This document shows, one piece after another, positions 24,761 to 33,904 of a DNA stretch of 64,000 nucleotides. Both the position numbers and the translations under genes were made by a program. The stretch lies in assembly GCA_029001845.1 (NCBI GenBank), contig JAREWP010000075.1, positions 1-64,000 on the forward strand, given 5' to 3'. Under the pieces are notes generated by a model. The model saw only the letters and a list, made by a program, of their open reading frames with translations. It made no database searches and was not told the origin of the DNA. Origin of the DNA: Candidatus Magnetocorallium paracelense. GTDB lineage: Bacteria > Nitrospirota > Thermodesulfovibrionia > Thermodesulfovibrionales > Magnetobacteriaceae. Each line of letters opens with the position of its first letter. Within the stretch, counting starts at the first letter, position 1.

Positions 24761-25340
24761 AGGTCGTTAAAATATCTATGCCGAACTCTCCAAGGTTCTT
24801 CGATAGTTCGCACAGTGGCAATCCTACAACATTAAAAAAGTCGCCTTTGATTTTCTCTACAAAAAGCGCCCCCATACCTTGAATGGCATATGCGCCGGCC
24901 TTGTCGAGCGGCTCTTTTGTGTTTATATAGGCTTTTATTTCTCTGCTGTCAATCTTTCTGAAATATACTTTTGTAGACACCGATTGGGAGAATATATTGC
25001 CGCTTTTGCTGTCAATAATGGTAAAACCGGTGATTACCCGGTGTTTTTCTCCGCTCAACATCAGCAGCATCTCTTCCGCCCGTTCGGGAGTGTGAGGTTT
25101 GCCGAGGAGGTTATCATTAAATACGATAAACGTATCGGCAGCAATTATTACGGAGTCTTCATATTTCACTGCCACAGTTTCGGCTTTTTTGAGAGAAATA
25201 TGTTTTGCAAGCTCTCCGGGTTTTAAGGGCAGAGTAAGGTCCTCTTCATAATCACTTACATGCACATCGAATTTTAAGCCCGTTATTTCCAATATCTCCC
25301 TTCTCCTGGGAGAAGCCGATGCAAGGATTATTTTTCGCAT
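24753..25340 (-). CDS. maf: Maf-family nucleoside triphosphate pyrophosphatase
   Basis: A 195-residue house-cleaning pyrophosphatase that hydrolyses non-canonical or pyrimidine nucleoside triphosphates. The N-terminal LASASPRRREIL is the family signature. ADTFIVFNDNLLGKPHTPE and the EKHRVITGFTI strand follow in order, and the ending GDFFNVVGLPL is typical. It starts 12 nt before an A/T-rich gap that contains a MITE-like element and is translationally coupled to the dus gene. Earlier literature linked Maf to septum inhibition; that role is not implied here. Confidence 0.93.
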   Translation of the reverse strand: MRKIILASASPRRREILEITGLKFDVHVSDYEEDLTLPLKPGELAKHISLKKAETVAVKYEDSVIIAADTFIVFNDNLLGKPHTPERAEEMLLMLSGEKHRVITGFTIIDSKSGNIFSQSVSTKVYFRKIDSREIKAYINTKEPLDKAGAYAIQGMGALFVEKIKGDFFNVVGLPLCELSKNLGEFGIDILTTCA

Positions 25341-25370
25341 TAAATATTAACGTATTTTTAAGCCGGCCTT

Positions 25371-25529
25371 TAATTTTACTTTGTCACATTATGATTGGGA
25401 AGCGACCATGGACAGGCGAGACGCCTGTCTTACCGACAATTTTAGCAATTACAGACCGGAGAACAGGCGTCCCGCCTGTCCTTATATTGATAAACGTTGC
25501 TTTTTGAGTAATGTAACAAAGTAGAATTA
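25371..25529. mobile_element. MITE-like element with terminal inverted repeats and two REP cores
   Basis: The left end TAATTTTACTTTGTCACATT is mirrored at the right by ATGTAACAAAGTAGAATTAA. Inside are two GGACAGGCG-type palindromes at 25410-25430 and 25461-25481. The stop codon of the adjacent lipoprotein gene (25527-25529) lies within the right terminal repeat. A partial copy in inverted orientation is at 40792-40876. There is no transposase, so it would be non-autonomous. Confidence 0.6.
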
Positions 25530-26129
25530 ACAGGGAACTCCTTTAATATCGAGGTCGCACAATTTTTTGGCTATAGAGCGAGCCGTACTTTCTATCAACT
25601 CATTCAGCTGTTCGCTTAATGCCATGGCAAGGTCTTTTATGTCGTTGCCGGCGATGCTCTTTTGTCTCGAAAGTCTTTCACTGTATATTTTCCGGCCCTC
25701 CGGGGAGATTAGTTCTGCATTAAACTCTATAAATCCGAAAACGTTTTCCCTCTCCTCTATTCTTTCAAAACGTTTCAGCTCAACCTTCAATTTATAGGCA
25801 TCGGCCGGTAGTACTCTTTTTATATCCACATCTCCGAAAGTGGCGTTTAATAAGGGATTCGCTTTAATTTCCGATGCAGTCATTTTAACGGGACTTGACT
25901 CCCATTTGGAATAATTCAACAGGGTCAATTCATATTTGGACGAACGGACAGCGATAAATGGCTGGGTCAGATACTTAGGGCCGCTTACGTCAACAGCCAA
26001 TGTGAGGTCGTTGTTTTTTTCATACCTTATCTCTTCGTGGGGAATGTAAATACTGTATATACGCGCACTTGGGGCCGAACATGAAGTTGTTACGATTATT
26101 AAAAATATCGATAAAAATAAATGCTTCAT
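25527..26129 (-). CDS. ABC-type transport auxiliary lipoprotein (PqiC/LptE-like role)
   Basis: A roughly 200-residue predicted lipoprotein. From the ATG at 26129 it opens MKHLFLSIFLIIVTTSCSAP, a signal peptide ending at a lipobox-like TTSC with C17 as the likely lipid anchor. I prefer this start over the ATG at 26159 because AGGAGC lies at the right distance and the longer form would overlap the MCE gene. The body (YSIYIPHEEIRYEK, then RYLTQP-like QPFIAVRSS and SEQLNELIESTARSIAKKL) fits the ABC_trans_aux/PqiC family that works with MCE proteins in lipid movement between membranes. Its TAA stop lies in the end of a mobile-looking repeat. Confidence 0.7.
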   Translation of the reverse strand: MKHLFLSIFLIIVTTSCSAPSARIYSIYIPHEEIRYEKNNDLTLAVDVSGPKYLTQPFIAVRSSKYELTLLNYSKWESSPVKMTASEIKANPLLNATFGDVDIKRVLPADAYKLKVELKRFERIEERENVFGFIEFNAELISPEGRKIYSERLSRQKSIAGNDIKDLAMALSEQLNELIESTARSIAKKLCDLDIKGVPC

Positions 26130-26148
26130 TTGGATGCTCCTATATTTC

Positions 26149-27099
26149 TTACTCAACACCTTCTCCTTCTCTGTAAATAATCCTCCATGGATTTGTCTTT
26201 AACTCGACAAGAACTTCATTAAGTTGCTCTGTAGAGAGTATCATCTCTTCAAAGAGTACATCGAGATTCGCGGAATGGAGTTCAATTACGGTTTTCAAAG
26301 TATCGGAGGTGGTGTCAATTGCAGCCGATGTATCTTCAATGCTCTCTATCGTCTCCCTGGAAGCTTTGGCCGCGTCTTCTATCGCCACAATCGCGGCTGT
26401 CGCCGACTCGGCGGCTTCATTGGTTTTGGCGATTAAACTTGTTATCTCCTCTTTATTGTCTTTTATTAGATCGTCCAAATCGCCAAGTACTTCACTGACT
26501 CCTTCTGTCGTTTCCAGGAGAGCGCCTGTGATTTTGTTTATATTCGCAGTTCCTGTTTCCAGTGTCATGTTGAGGTTGTCGAACAGTAAGTTTATGTTTT
26601 CAATGGAGTTATCGGTGACAAGTTTGTCGATCTTCTCCATCACGGCATTGATTCTTTCCGATATTTCAATAAGTTTGAGCAGCACCATATTGAATTGTAC
26701 AGGTATGCCCGAAGGCAGGGTGTCGCCGTCTTTGTGGAGCTCTTTGGAGAGATTGTCAATAGTGAGAAGGAGGTAAATTTCGCCAATAAATCCCTGTTGA
26801 GCGATCATTACCTTCGTGCCCTTAAATATTCTTGTATCCTTTTTTACTTTGAATACAATCGTTACATTACTGTCAGGAGTTTCGGGAGGTATAACAGAGG
26901 ATACTTTACCGATCTTTACGCCACCGAGCCGCACGTGAGCACCGGGCTCAAGACCGGATGTGTTGATGACATTTATCTTATAGGTGTCAAATTCATTGGT
27001 AAAATCCCTTCCGCTTAAGAGTATGACAGAGGCTGTCAGTAACGTCAGGGCCGAGAGAACGATTACGCCTGCTTTAATTTCCTCTTTCATATAAGCCAT
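26149..27099 (-). CDS. MCE-domain (MlaD-like) lipid-transport protein
   Basis: A 316-residue protein with an N-terminal membrane anchor (GVIVLSALTLLTASVILLSG, about 11-30). One MCE domain follows at about 38-115, with INTSGLEPGAHVRLGGVKIG and a FIGEIYLLL strand. A long helical C-terminal region (about 130-300) follows, rich in alanine, glutamate and isoleucine, that could form the needle or coiled-coil assembly seen in MCE proteins. Such proteins carry phospholipids across the periplasm. The lipoprotein gene follows directly. The permease and ATPase (MlaE, MlaF) normally encoded upstream are absent; an aldo/keto reductase gene sits there instead. Confidence 0.88.
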   Translation of the reverse strand: MAYMKEEIKAGVIVLSALTLLTASVILLSGRDFTNEFDTYKINVINTSGLEPGAHVRLGGVKIGKVSSVIPPETPDSNVTIVFKVKKDTRIFKGTKVMIAQQGFIGEIYLLLTIDNLSKELHKDGDTLPSGIPVQFNMVLLKLIEISERINAVMEKIDKLVTDNSIENINLLFDNLNMTLETGTANINKITGALLETTEGVSEVLGDLDDLIKDNKEEITSLIAKTNEAAESATAAIVAIEDAAKASRETIESIEDTSAAIDTTSDTLKTVIELHSANLDVLFEEMILSTEQLNEVLVELKTNPWRIIYREGEGVE

Positions 27100-27123
27100 G
27101 TTTACATATTATATTTTCAATGT

Positions 27124-27981
27124 TTATTCGATCAGTTCGTCAATGCGGTGCAACTCATTTTCCTCTAAATTGAACTCAAAAATCTCTACATCCTCGATCA
27201 TATGCTCTTCATTGCACGTACCTGTCAACGGGGTAATTTCTTTTTGAGTCAGGTAGCGGAAGAGTATCTGTTCCCTGGTTTTTTCGTATCTTTCGGCGCA
27301 TTGTCCGATTATATAGCTGCTTAAAATATGAGGATTGGCAGTGAGTGTCCAAAAGCTCTGATACCTTATCCCTTTTTTGTTACACCAGATTCTTAAATCG
27401 CGGTCATAGTCCGTTTGTGAATTAAAACGGTTCTGTACCACGGCAGGCTTTATTTTCGCCATGGACCAAAGATACTCCAAAATTGGTAAGTGGTAGCAGT
27501 TGCTGATACCTAGCTGCCGGCTTCCCCCATTGTTATATACATCCTCCATTGCACGCCATATCTCTGTCAACGATTCTAAAGGTTCTACAGGAGAGTGAAG
27601 CACATAAGAATCGACATAGGGAATACCAAGGTTCTTCCGAGTCATGGCAAAAGACTGACTGACCTGTTCTTTTAAGGGGGCATTCGGATCGTAGGGAATG
27701 CTTTGAGGATTGTGGCCTCCGATCGGAGTGAATTTGGTTTGGATAAAAAGATTTTCCCTGGAAACGTTCTGTTGTCGGAACAAGTGATTCAGTGCTTCTC
27801 CTACAAGGTCTTCCCGGTAATGACGCGGCTGGCAGGCCGTATCGATTGCGCTAAAACCCAGTGTTACAGCCTGAACAACTAAATCTGCCGTTCGCTCTTT
27901 TTTCCACGCCGTGCCGTAAATTAACTGTGGCATGTCGATATTGGCAATTGTTTTTATGGTGCTTATTTTTTTCGACGTCAT
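27124..27981 (-). CDS. Aldo/keto reductase
   Basis: A 285-residue NAD(P)H-dependent oxidoreductase of the aldo/keto reductase superfamily (TIM barrel). The catalytic tetrad positions are visible: D in FSAIDTACQPRHY, Y in the same stretch (RHYREDLVGEAL), K in FIQTKFTP and H in VDSYVLHSPVEP. QLGISNCYHLPILEYL and the following VVQNRFNSQTDYDRDLR fit the family's C-terminal half. It lies 24 nt upstream of the MCE gene on the same strand but has no evident functional link to it. Substrate unknown. Confidence 0.9.
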   Translation of the reverse strand: MTSKKISTIKTIANIDMPQLIYGTAWKKERTADLVVQAVTLGFSAIDTACQPRHYREDLVGEALNHLFRQQNVSRENLFIQTKFTPIGGHNPQSIPYDPNAPLKEQVSQSFAMTRKNLGIPYVDSYVLHSPVEPLESLTEIWRAMEDVYNNGGSRQLGISNCYHLPILEYLWSMAKIKPAVVQNRFNSQTDYDRDLRIWCNKKGIRYQSFWTLTANPHILSSYIIGQCAERYEKTREQILFRYLTQKEITPLTGTCNEEHMIEDVEIFEFNLEENELHRIDELIE

Positions 27982-28152
27982 AATTTTTTCACCTGTCCCC
28001 GAACTCTGTGAACAGTTACTTGTTTGCTTATCATTACTCTGTGTCTTTGCGTCTTAGGCTATGAGATAGAAATGAGATATAACAGAACTATTACAAATAA
28101 TATTTATGAAAAATCTCTCTGCACCAAATATTCACATTACCTGTAAGTAGGA

Positions 28153-29061
28153 TTAAGGAGGGCATTCCGCGCATATCGAAGCAAAGAGGGATGTACTCAG
28201 GTAGCGGTCACCTCGATCGGGCAGTATTACGACTATTGTTCCGTCTTTCATCTCTTTTGCTTTTTCCAGAGCAACTTGTATTGCCGCTCCGCTGCTCATT
28301 CCCACGAAAAGTCCTTCCTGAAGCGCCAGTTTTCTTGCCATGTCAAAGGCGTCATTGTCATGGACCGTTCGTTTTTCGTCAAGGTTTTCAATATTATATA
28401 TGCCGGGCACAATTGATTCGGTCATGTTTTTTAAACCCTGTATCTTGTGTCCCAATAGAGGTTCCACTCCCACGATCTCTATGGAACTGTCATACTCCTT
28501 AAGTCTCTTACTGGTCCCCATCAGAGTACCGGTTGTTCCCATGCCCGCCACAAAGGTGCTGATTTCGCCATTTGTCTGATTAAATACTTCAACTCCCGTG
28601 GTTTCATAGTGGGCTTTTATGTTTGAAGGGTTGTTAAACTGATCGGGCATAAAATAAGGTTCGTCCGATTCATCGTAAAGTTTGTGGGCAAGCCTTATTG
28701 CTCCGTCGGTTGCCTCCTGTCCGGGGCTTAAAATGAGTTCGGCGCCAAAGGCCTCGAGTACTTTTCTCCGTTCAAGGCTGACACATTCCGGCATGACCAG
28801 TTTGACTTTGTAGCCCTTTGCCGAGCCTACCATGGCAAGACCTATACCGGTATTACCGCTTGTAGGTTCCAAAATTATATGCTCCTTTGTCAGGCTCCCC
28901 GACTCTTCGGCGTCCTTGATCATGTAATAGGCGATTCGATCCTTGACCGAGCCGCCGGGGTTGTTCCCCTCAAGTTTTGCATAAAGCCTGATTTTCGGAT
29001 TGGGATTAAGATTGTCGAGACTGACTAAGGGTGTATTTCCTATTGCGTCTATAATACTCAT
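28153..29061 (-). CDS. cysM: PLP-dependent cysteine synthase
   Basis: O-acetylserine (thiol)-lyase family enzyme of 302 residues, fold type II PLP enzyme making cysteine. The PLP lysine is in LEGNNPGGSVKDRIAYY, the phosphate-binding/substrate loop is LEPTSGNTGIGLA, and the C-terminal LFVGMSSGAAIQVAL is typical. The LEGNNPGGSVKDR form resembles CysM more than CysK, so I use that symbol with reservation. It stands alone; a ribosome site GGAACG lies 8 nt upstream. The 358-nt gap to the next gene (29062-29419) is AT-rich and shows nothing I can name. Confidence 0.88.
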   Translation of the reverse strand: MSIIDAIGNTPLVSLDNLNPNPKIRLYAKLEGNNPGGSVKDRIAYYMIKDAEESGSLTKEHIILEPTSGNTGIGLAMVGSAKGYKVKLVMPECVSLERRKVLEAFGAELILSPGQEATDGAIRLAHKLYDESDEPYFMPDQFNNPSNIKAHYETTGVEVFNQTNGEISTFVAGMGTTGTLMGTSKRLKEYDSSIEIVGVEPLLGHKIQGLKNMTESIVPGIYNIENLDEKRTVHDNDAFDMARKLALQEGLFVGMSSGAAIQVALEKAKEMKDGTIVVILPDRGDRYLSTSLFASICAECPP

Positions 29062-29419
29062 ATAACGTTCCTTTTTTATTTTTTATGATAAGCTTAATAT
29101 TGTAACATCAATCTGGTTGAAAAATACAGCTTCACCTTGCTCTTTCATTTACTTAGAGGAGAATATCTGGCAGCAATGTTTAGTTAGCGTTTCTCAGTCT
29201 GGTTGTAAAGATATCATTTAGTTAAAAAAAATTTATGAATCTTCATTGTGTATAAAAACCTTAAGATAAGATTTATAGAGTATCATTCTGACTGACATAG
29301 AATGTTTATGAGAAAAGCTATGACGTGTATAACAGATGAAGACAAAGACGACAATCTTTCAACTATATGTTGAAAGATGTTATTCTGAAAAGACTTTAAG
29401 GTAGCTGCTTATCTAATAA

Positions 29420-30369
29420 ATGGAAATATTAAGATTCATAGTAGATAGTTCTCTTTTAAGAGAGATTTGTGAGAGACTTGTAGAGCATGTCCATTATGCT
29501 CTTGTTGAACTTGTGAAAAATTCCTATGATGCTGATGCAAAAGCTGTAACGATCCAATTCATTGATGACAATAATGCCATAAAAGAAATCCATATTGTTG
29601 ACGATGGTTTGGGGACGAACCTTGATGCAGTTCAAAATTATTGGATGCGCATTGCAACAACAAACAAAGAAACGAATAGTTTCTCGCAGGGTGGGGCACT
29701 CTTAAAGCATTTATTAATAATCAGCATCACGCAGTGTGCGAACTTGAAGCATTAGGAATTGGCAGAAAAACTATTGTGTCTGAGAAAAAGTTTGAGCATT
29801 TGAATGATATTTCATTGAAATTGGGAATTATGGTACATAAAAAAGAACAAATCCGCGATGCTTCTATTGTGTCAAAAAGCACTTTGCAGGAAATACTAAA
29901 ACAGTATGGCGGGGTACAGGTTAGATGGAAAGGTTTCAGAGTCTTTCCATATGGGGATGATGATTGGCTGGCAATAGACTTTGATAGAGGCCGAAGATTG
30001 GGAGCTGTAAAGATTGAATATCAAAAAGATTTGTATGCATTTTCTCAATCGTTGAGAGGTGTTGATCCCCACAGGGTTCTACTAAGCATGCTTTCAAATA
30101 ATAGTTATTTGGGCAGTGTGGAGATTGGTCCGGATTCGAATGAGTTTGAACTAAAGGTCAATAGAGAAGGTTTCATTGATAATGCAGCTTTCAATGAACT
30201 AAAAAATTTTGTTCGCTATGCCATTGATTGGTCAACTATTTACCGTGATTTCAACCTCAGAGATAATGCCAGGAAAGAAGCCGAATCAAGTCGAAATGAG
30301 TTTGAGAAGGAGGCCGGGTTGGAGTTAAATGAACGAATTCAAATTAAAACAAATTCATCAATTACAGCT
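29420..30369 (+). pseudogene. Decayed GHKL (HSP90/MORC-like) ATPase gene
   Basis: Two overlapping frames (29420-29755 and 29734-about 30360) together resemble one ATP-binding protein. The first has LRE...RLVEHVHYALVELVKNS and the Bergerat N-box SYDADAKAVTIQF, then G1-like IVDDGLGT and NYWMRIATTNKE. The sequence then jumps from NSFSQGG to unrelated residues, and the second frame resumes further downstream in the family. The loop that normally carries KGIGRFA (the G2 box and lid) is missing, so the gene has a frame-breaking deletion of the central ATPase part. The 3' end runs into the sigma-54 regulator and lacks a natural end. Such ATPases occur in defence-type islands; this one is inactive. 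Confidence 0.7.
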
Positions 30370-31776
30370 TCAGTTTGTCTCTTTATTCACCTTTCTGCGC
30401 AGAGTACGAAGGCCGATACCGAGTAGTTTGGCGGCTTTTGTCCGGTTACCTCCCGTGTACTCCAGGGTGGCGTCGATCAGCATATCGTGAACCCTGGCCA
30501 TGGGGGTGCCTATTGGTATAAACAGGCCGTTTGTATTATTACCGCCATTATTTCCCGGGTCAATTTTTTCCCTGTCCTCCAGGTGCGGTATGATATGTAT
30601 GGGAAGCACCTGATTAACTCTGTCAGGGAGAAAAGTGGCCACTCTTGTTATGACATTTCTCAGCTCCCTTACATTCCCTTTCCATGCAAGACTCTCGATA
30701 AGATCTATCGTTGCAGGGGAGAGGCGCGGATAGGGATGAGGCATTCCAAGTTCGGAAAAGGCTCGTTCAAGAAAATGTCTTGCCAGAAAAGAGATGTCCT
30801 CTGTACGCTCTCTTAAAGGAGGGAGTTTAAGTCGAAGGATATTCAGACGATAATAAAGATCGTCCCTGAACAACCCCTCTTTAACGGATCGATAGAGGTC
30901 TCTCCTTGTCGCGCTTATCACACGTACATTTACCGGTACAGGGTCTTCTCCGCCAACTCTGTATAAGACGCCCTCTTCAAGGACTCGTAATAAACGCACC
31001 TGGAGATTTAAGGGCATGTCGCCGATTTCGTCAAGAAGGAGGGTTCCGCCGTCAGCGGTCTCGAACTTTCCTTTTCTCATTTTATGAGCACCGGTAAAAG
31101 CGCCCTTTTCATGGCCAAACAACTCTCCCTCAATCAATCCTTCCGGAATGGCACCGCAGTTCAGTGCTACAAAAGGTCCGTTCGCCCTGGGGCTGAGGAC
31201 GTGTATGGCCCTGGATATAATCTCCTTTCCTGTACCTGTTTCGCCTGTTATGAGAACGGCTTCATTGGAGGCGGCAATTTTCGGCAGATTATCGAGAGCG
31301 ATTCGCATGGCAGGCGATCGGAATTGAAAATAGGGACGAATTTTTGTCACCAGGGGGTCCATAACGGCAAGAGCCGTGCTGCCGCTGTACGGGTCCGGGA
31401 ATTTCATCTTTATCATCTGTGCAAATTTTACGGGATCGAGAGGCTTTTTCAGATAATCTTCAACACCGATTTTTTCAAGATCGAGGTTTGTCTCTATAGA
31501 GCCGTAATCATGCTCGATAACGAGATAAAACAATCCCTCCGGATGACCTGATTTGTAGAAATCGATAAAATCGAAACATTTCCCGTCAGCAAGGTTCAAA
31601 TCAACGATAACCGTATTTATCAGGTTAAAGGAAACTATTTTCTCCGCTTCATCGATACTGTTCGATGTAAACACCGAAGCGCCGAAATTTTCAAGACCCT
31701 CTCCGATCTCATTAAGAAAAAGAGCATCCTCGCTGACGAATAAAAGAGAAAGTCCTTTTAAATCACTAATATTCAT
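30370..31776 (-). CDS. Sigma-54-dependent response regulator (NtrC family)
   Basis: A 468-residue transcription activator. A receiver domain covers about 8-125, with acidic residues in VSEDALFL, phosphoacceptor D59 and the lysine in DYLKKPLDP. The conserved Ser/Thr strand is replaced by YLVIEHD, so the receiver is slightly atypical. The AAA+ domain follows, with GETGTGKE (Walker A), the sigma-54 contact loop GAFTGA and GGTLLLDEIGD (Walker B). A Fis-type helix-turn-helix ends the protein (GGNRTKAAKLLGIGLRTLRRK). It activates sigma-54 promoters after phosphorylation. No histidine kinase is adjacent and I found no convincing sigma-54 promoter in the window. It overlaps the neighbouring AAA/nuclease gene by 11 nt. 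Confidence 0.95.
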   Translation of the reverse strand: MNISDLKGLSLLFVSEDALFLNEIGEGLENFGASVFTSNSIDEAEKIVSFNLINTVIVDLNLADGKCFDFIDFYKSGHPEGLFYLVIEHDYGSIETNLDLEKIGVEDYLKKPLDPVKFAQMIKMKFPDPYSGSTALAVMDPLVTKIRPYFQFRSPAMRIALDNLPKIAASNEAVLITGETGTGKEIISRAIHVLSPRANGPFVALNCGAIPEGLIEGELFGHEKGAFTGAHKMRKGKFETADGGTLLLDEIGDMPLNLQVRLLRVLEEGVLYRVGGEDPVPVNVRVISATRRDLYRSVKEGLFRDDLYYRLNILRLKLPPLRERTEDISFLARHFLERAFSELGMPHPYPRLSPATIDLIESLAWKGNVRELRNVITRVATFLPDRVNQVLPIHIIPHLEDREKIDPGNNGGNNTNGLFIPIGTPMARVHDMLIDATLEYTGGNRTKAAKLLGIGLRTLRRKVNKETN

Positions 31777-33355
31777 TTCTGAATTTCTCCACTTTCCAAT
31801 CGGTAATGTTTCTGTGGGAGGTGTTAAAATTAATACCCATTAAAAAAATCTCTTTACCGGTTATCAGATATTTTTCGAAGTACCCTTTCTCTTTTATCTG
31901 ATCGATTGCAGTGTCGGCGCTCTGATTGCATTTAAATTCGATAATAAATATCTTATCTGCATATATGATCGCCATGTTTATTCGTCCCCTGCATGTAATT
32001 ACTTCGTTATGAGTCTCTAAACCGGAAGCGAACAGCATCAGGTAAAAAAGAGTGTGAAAGTACCCTTCATCTGTTTTTCGGCTTAACGTATACGGGACAG
32101 CCGCAAAGAGCGACGTCGCTGTTGCAAAGAACTCTTCATAATTTTCAGTATGAAGATATTTGGAAAGGAGTAAGAATCTCGATCTCTCGGCTTCACTTTT
32201 AATCTCCGAAATATGTCTTAAAAGGTGATTCAGGAAAGAAAGTCTGACTTCTCTGTTAGGGTATCCAAGGGTGAAGCAGGGATAGTCTGTTTTCAGGATT
32301 GTGAGATAACCTGTCTGAAACAAAATTGCTTCGATCTTTATATCCTCGATTTCATATGTTGAAAATGTTTCGACGTCAACTCTCAGTTTCTCGAGCTCAG
32401 GTATGTTAAAGTTTCTCTCCTTAATAAGATTAAGAAGAAATCCGGGCGTACCTGTTTCGAACCAGAAATTCTTAAAGGCTTTTTCGTCCAGACATTTAAG
32501 AATGGAAAAGGGATTATAAACTCTGATCGTGCTGTCGGAAAATCTATATCCGTTATAGTTGTCTTTTAAACCTTCCAGGGCAGCCTCAACAGTCAAGTTT
32601 TGTTTGTCCGCCAACATTGTCAGTCTGTCTTTAAAATGAGATGTAATTTCTTCCTCTGTCCAACCTAAAAGAGAAGTGAAATCAGTATGCATCGTCAAAT
32701 CGTCGAGATTGTTCAGTTCAGAAAAGACAGAAACCTTGCTAAACTTCGATACGCCTGTGAAAAATACAAAATTGAGATTAGGGGCCGCATCCGTTTCTTT
32801 TACGATGCCAAAAAAATCTCTTAACACATCTCTGTTGCCCATACTTGCGCTCAATCTCTCTTTCCCCTTGCCCAAGTGCTCAATTATCGGCTTATCGTAC
32901 TCGTCAACAAGGATTACGACACCTTTTCCGGTTTTTTCTTTTAAGTTTAGTATAAGCTCTTTAAATCTGTCTTTTAGCAGACGCTTTTTTAAAACCACTC
33001 CATATTGGTTCGCCACATCATCCAGTCTGTCATTCAGACTCATCTTGAGATGTTCCGTACTGTCAATGGTTATTCCGTTAAAATCGAAGATAACGACAGG
33101 GTGATTCGACCACTTCCATTTACTGTTTTTCTCTATCCATAAATCTTTAAACAGTTCTCTTCTTCCTTCAAAAATGTTTCTAAGTGTTGAAATTAGTAGA
33201 GATTTTCCGAATCTGCGCGGTCTTGATAAAAAGAAAAACTTTCCCTTTTGAAGCAAATTATATATTATCCTGGTTTTGTCAATTTATAAATAACCTTCCT
33301 CAATGATAGTTTGAAAAGCCTGAATTCCGATCGGTAATTTTCTTAATTCTTCCAT
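31766..33355 (-). pseudogene. AAA-ATPase-like / DUF1703 nuclease protein with one in-frame stop
   Basis: The usual N-terminus (MEELRKLPIGIQAFQTIIEE, then GYL) is present, starting with an ATG at 33355. A TAA at 33286-33284 (codon 24) interrupts it exactly where homologues read YxYxDKT. After the stop the same frame continues with IDKTRIIYNLLQKGK and the Walker-like FFFLSRPRRFGKSLL. From there 496 codons are open to 31766, ending in the PD-(D/E)XK region (MAIIYADKIFIIEFKCNQSAD). One base change would restore a full-length protein. A TTG at 33256 could restart translation, so a slightly short product remains possible. The family's role is unclear; it is common and often multicopy in anaerobes. 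Confidence 0.8.
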
Positions 33356-33421
33356 TCCGTTATTTGAAACTCCTTAATAGCCGTAAATAAAAATAGAGTC
33401 AGCTGTCAGTCATCAGCCTTC

Positions 33422-33444
33422 AGTCTATTCATCTGAGTAGTTAC
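33422..33444. repeat. Single family H end
   Basis: The reverse complement reads GTAACTACTCAG and continues ATGAATAGACT, matching the left arm of the family H elements. It is preceded by an AGCTGTCAGTCATCAGCCTT-type stretch from repeat family D. Confidence 0.6.
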
Positions 33445-33691
33445 AAAAAAAAGTTTATTATATTTAGTGTGATTATAACACAGAATTGTTTTACTTGAAT
33501 ATATGTGAAGCTCTGTCGTGAATTTGAAGTCTTCCATATTAACCGGTTGAAAGTCTGTTTATTGAAAATGGCACCTTTTCTCATATAAAACTAATGGTTC
33601 TATGCATTTATCTGAAGACTTTTGTAAGCGACAAATATTATAATAGTAACTTTATTTAGAAAGCTGTCTGTCTTATTAAGCTGTAGAACTC

Positions 33692-33831
33692 GTAACTACT
33701 TAGGTGTATAGACTGAAGGCTGAAGACTATTAGGTAAAACATACGTTATCGATAAAAATCTAAGTTTTTTCTTGGCTGACACACCCAAGCTATCAGTTTT
33801 TTTGCTTCAACCTAAATACCTTAGTAGTTAC
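33692..33831. mobile_element. Family H element, 140 bp with terminal inverted repeats
   Basis: GTAACTACTTAGGTGTATAG at the left is mirrored by CTAAATACCTTAGTAGTTAC at the right. The interior has no ORF or transposase. Together with 33422-33444 it accounts for part of the 549-nt gap before the carbamoyltransferase gene. The remainder is AT-rich with no feature that I can name. The ends suggest a non-autonomous element. Confidence 0.6.
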
Positions 33832-33904
33832 GAGAACTCTTTAATATGGAATTGTCCATCGAAACGGTGCTGTTTCCCTTTTTTTATCCGATAAAGCCGA
33901 TAAT

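Noticed and set aside
26309-26776. Plus-strand open frame opposite the MCE protein
   Set aside because: It mirrors the low-complexity helical repeats of the MCE protein; no independent support.
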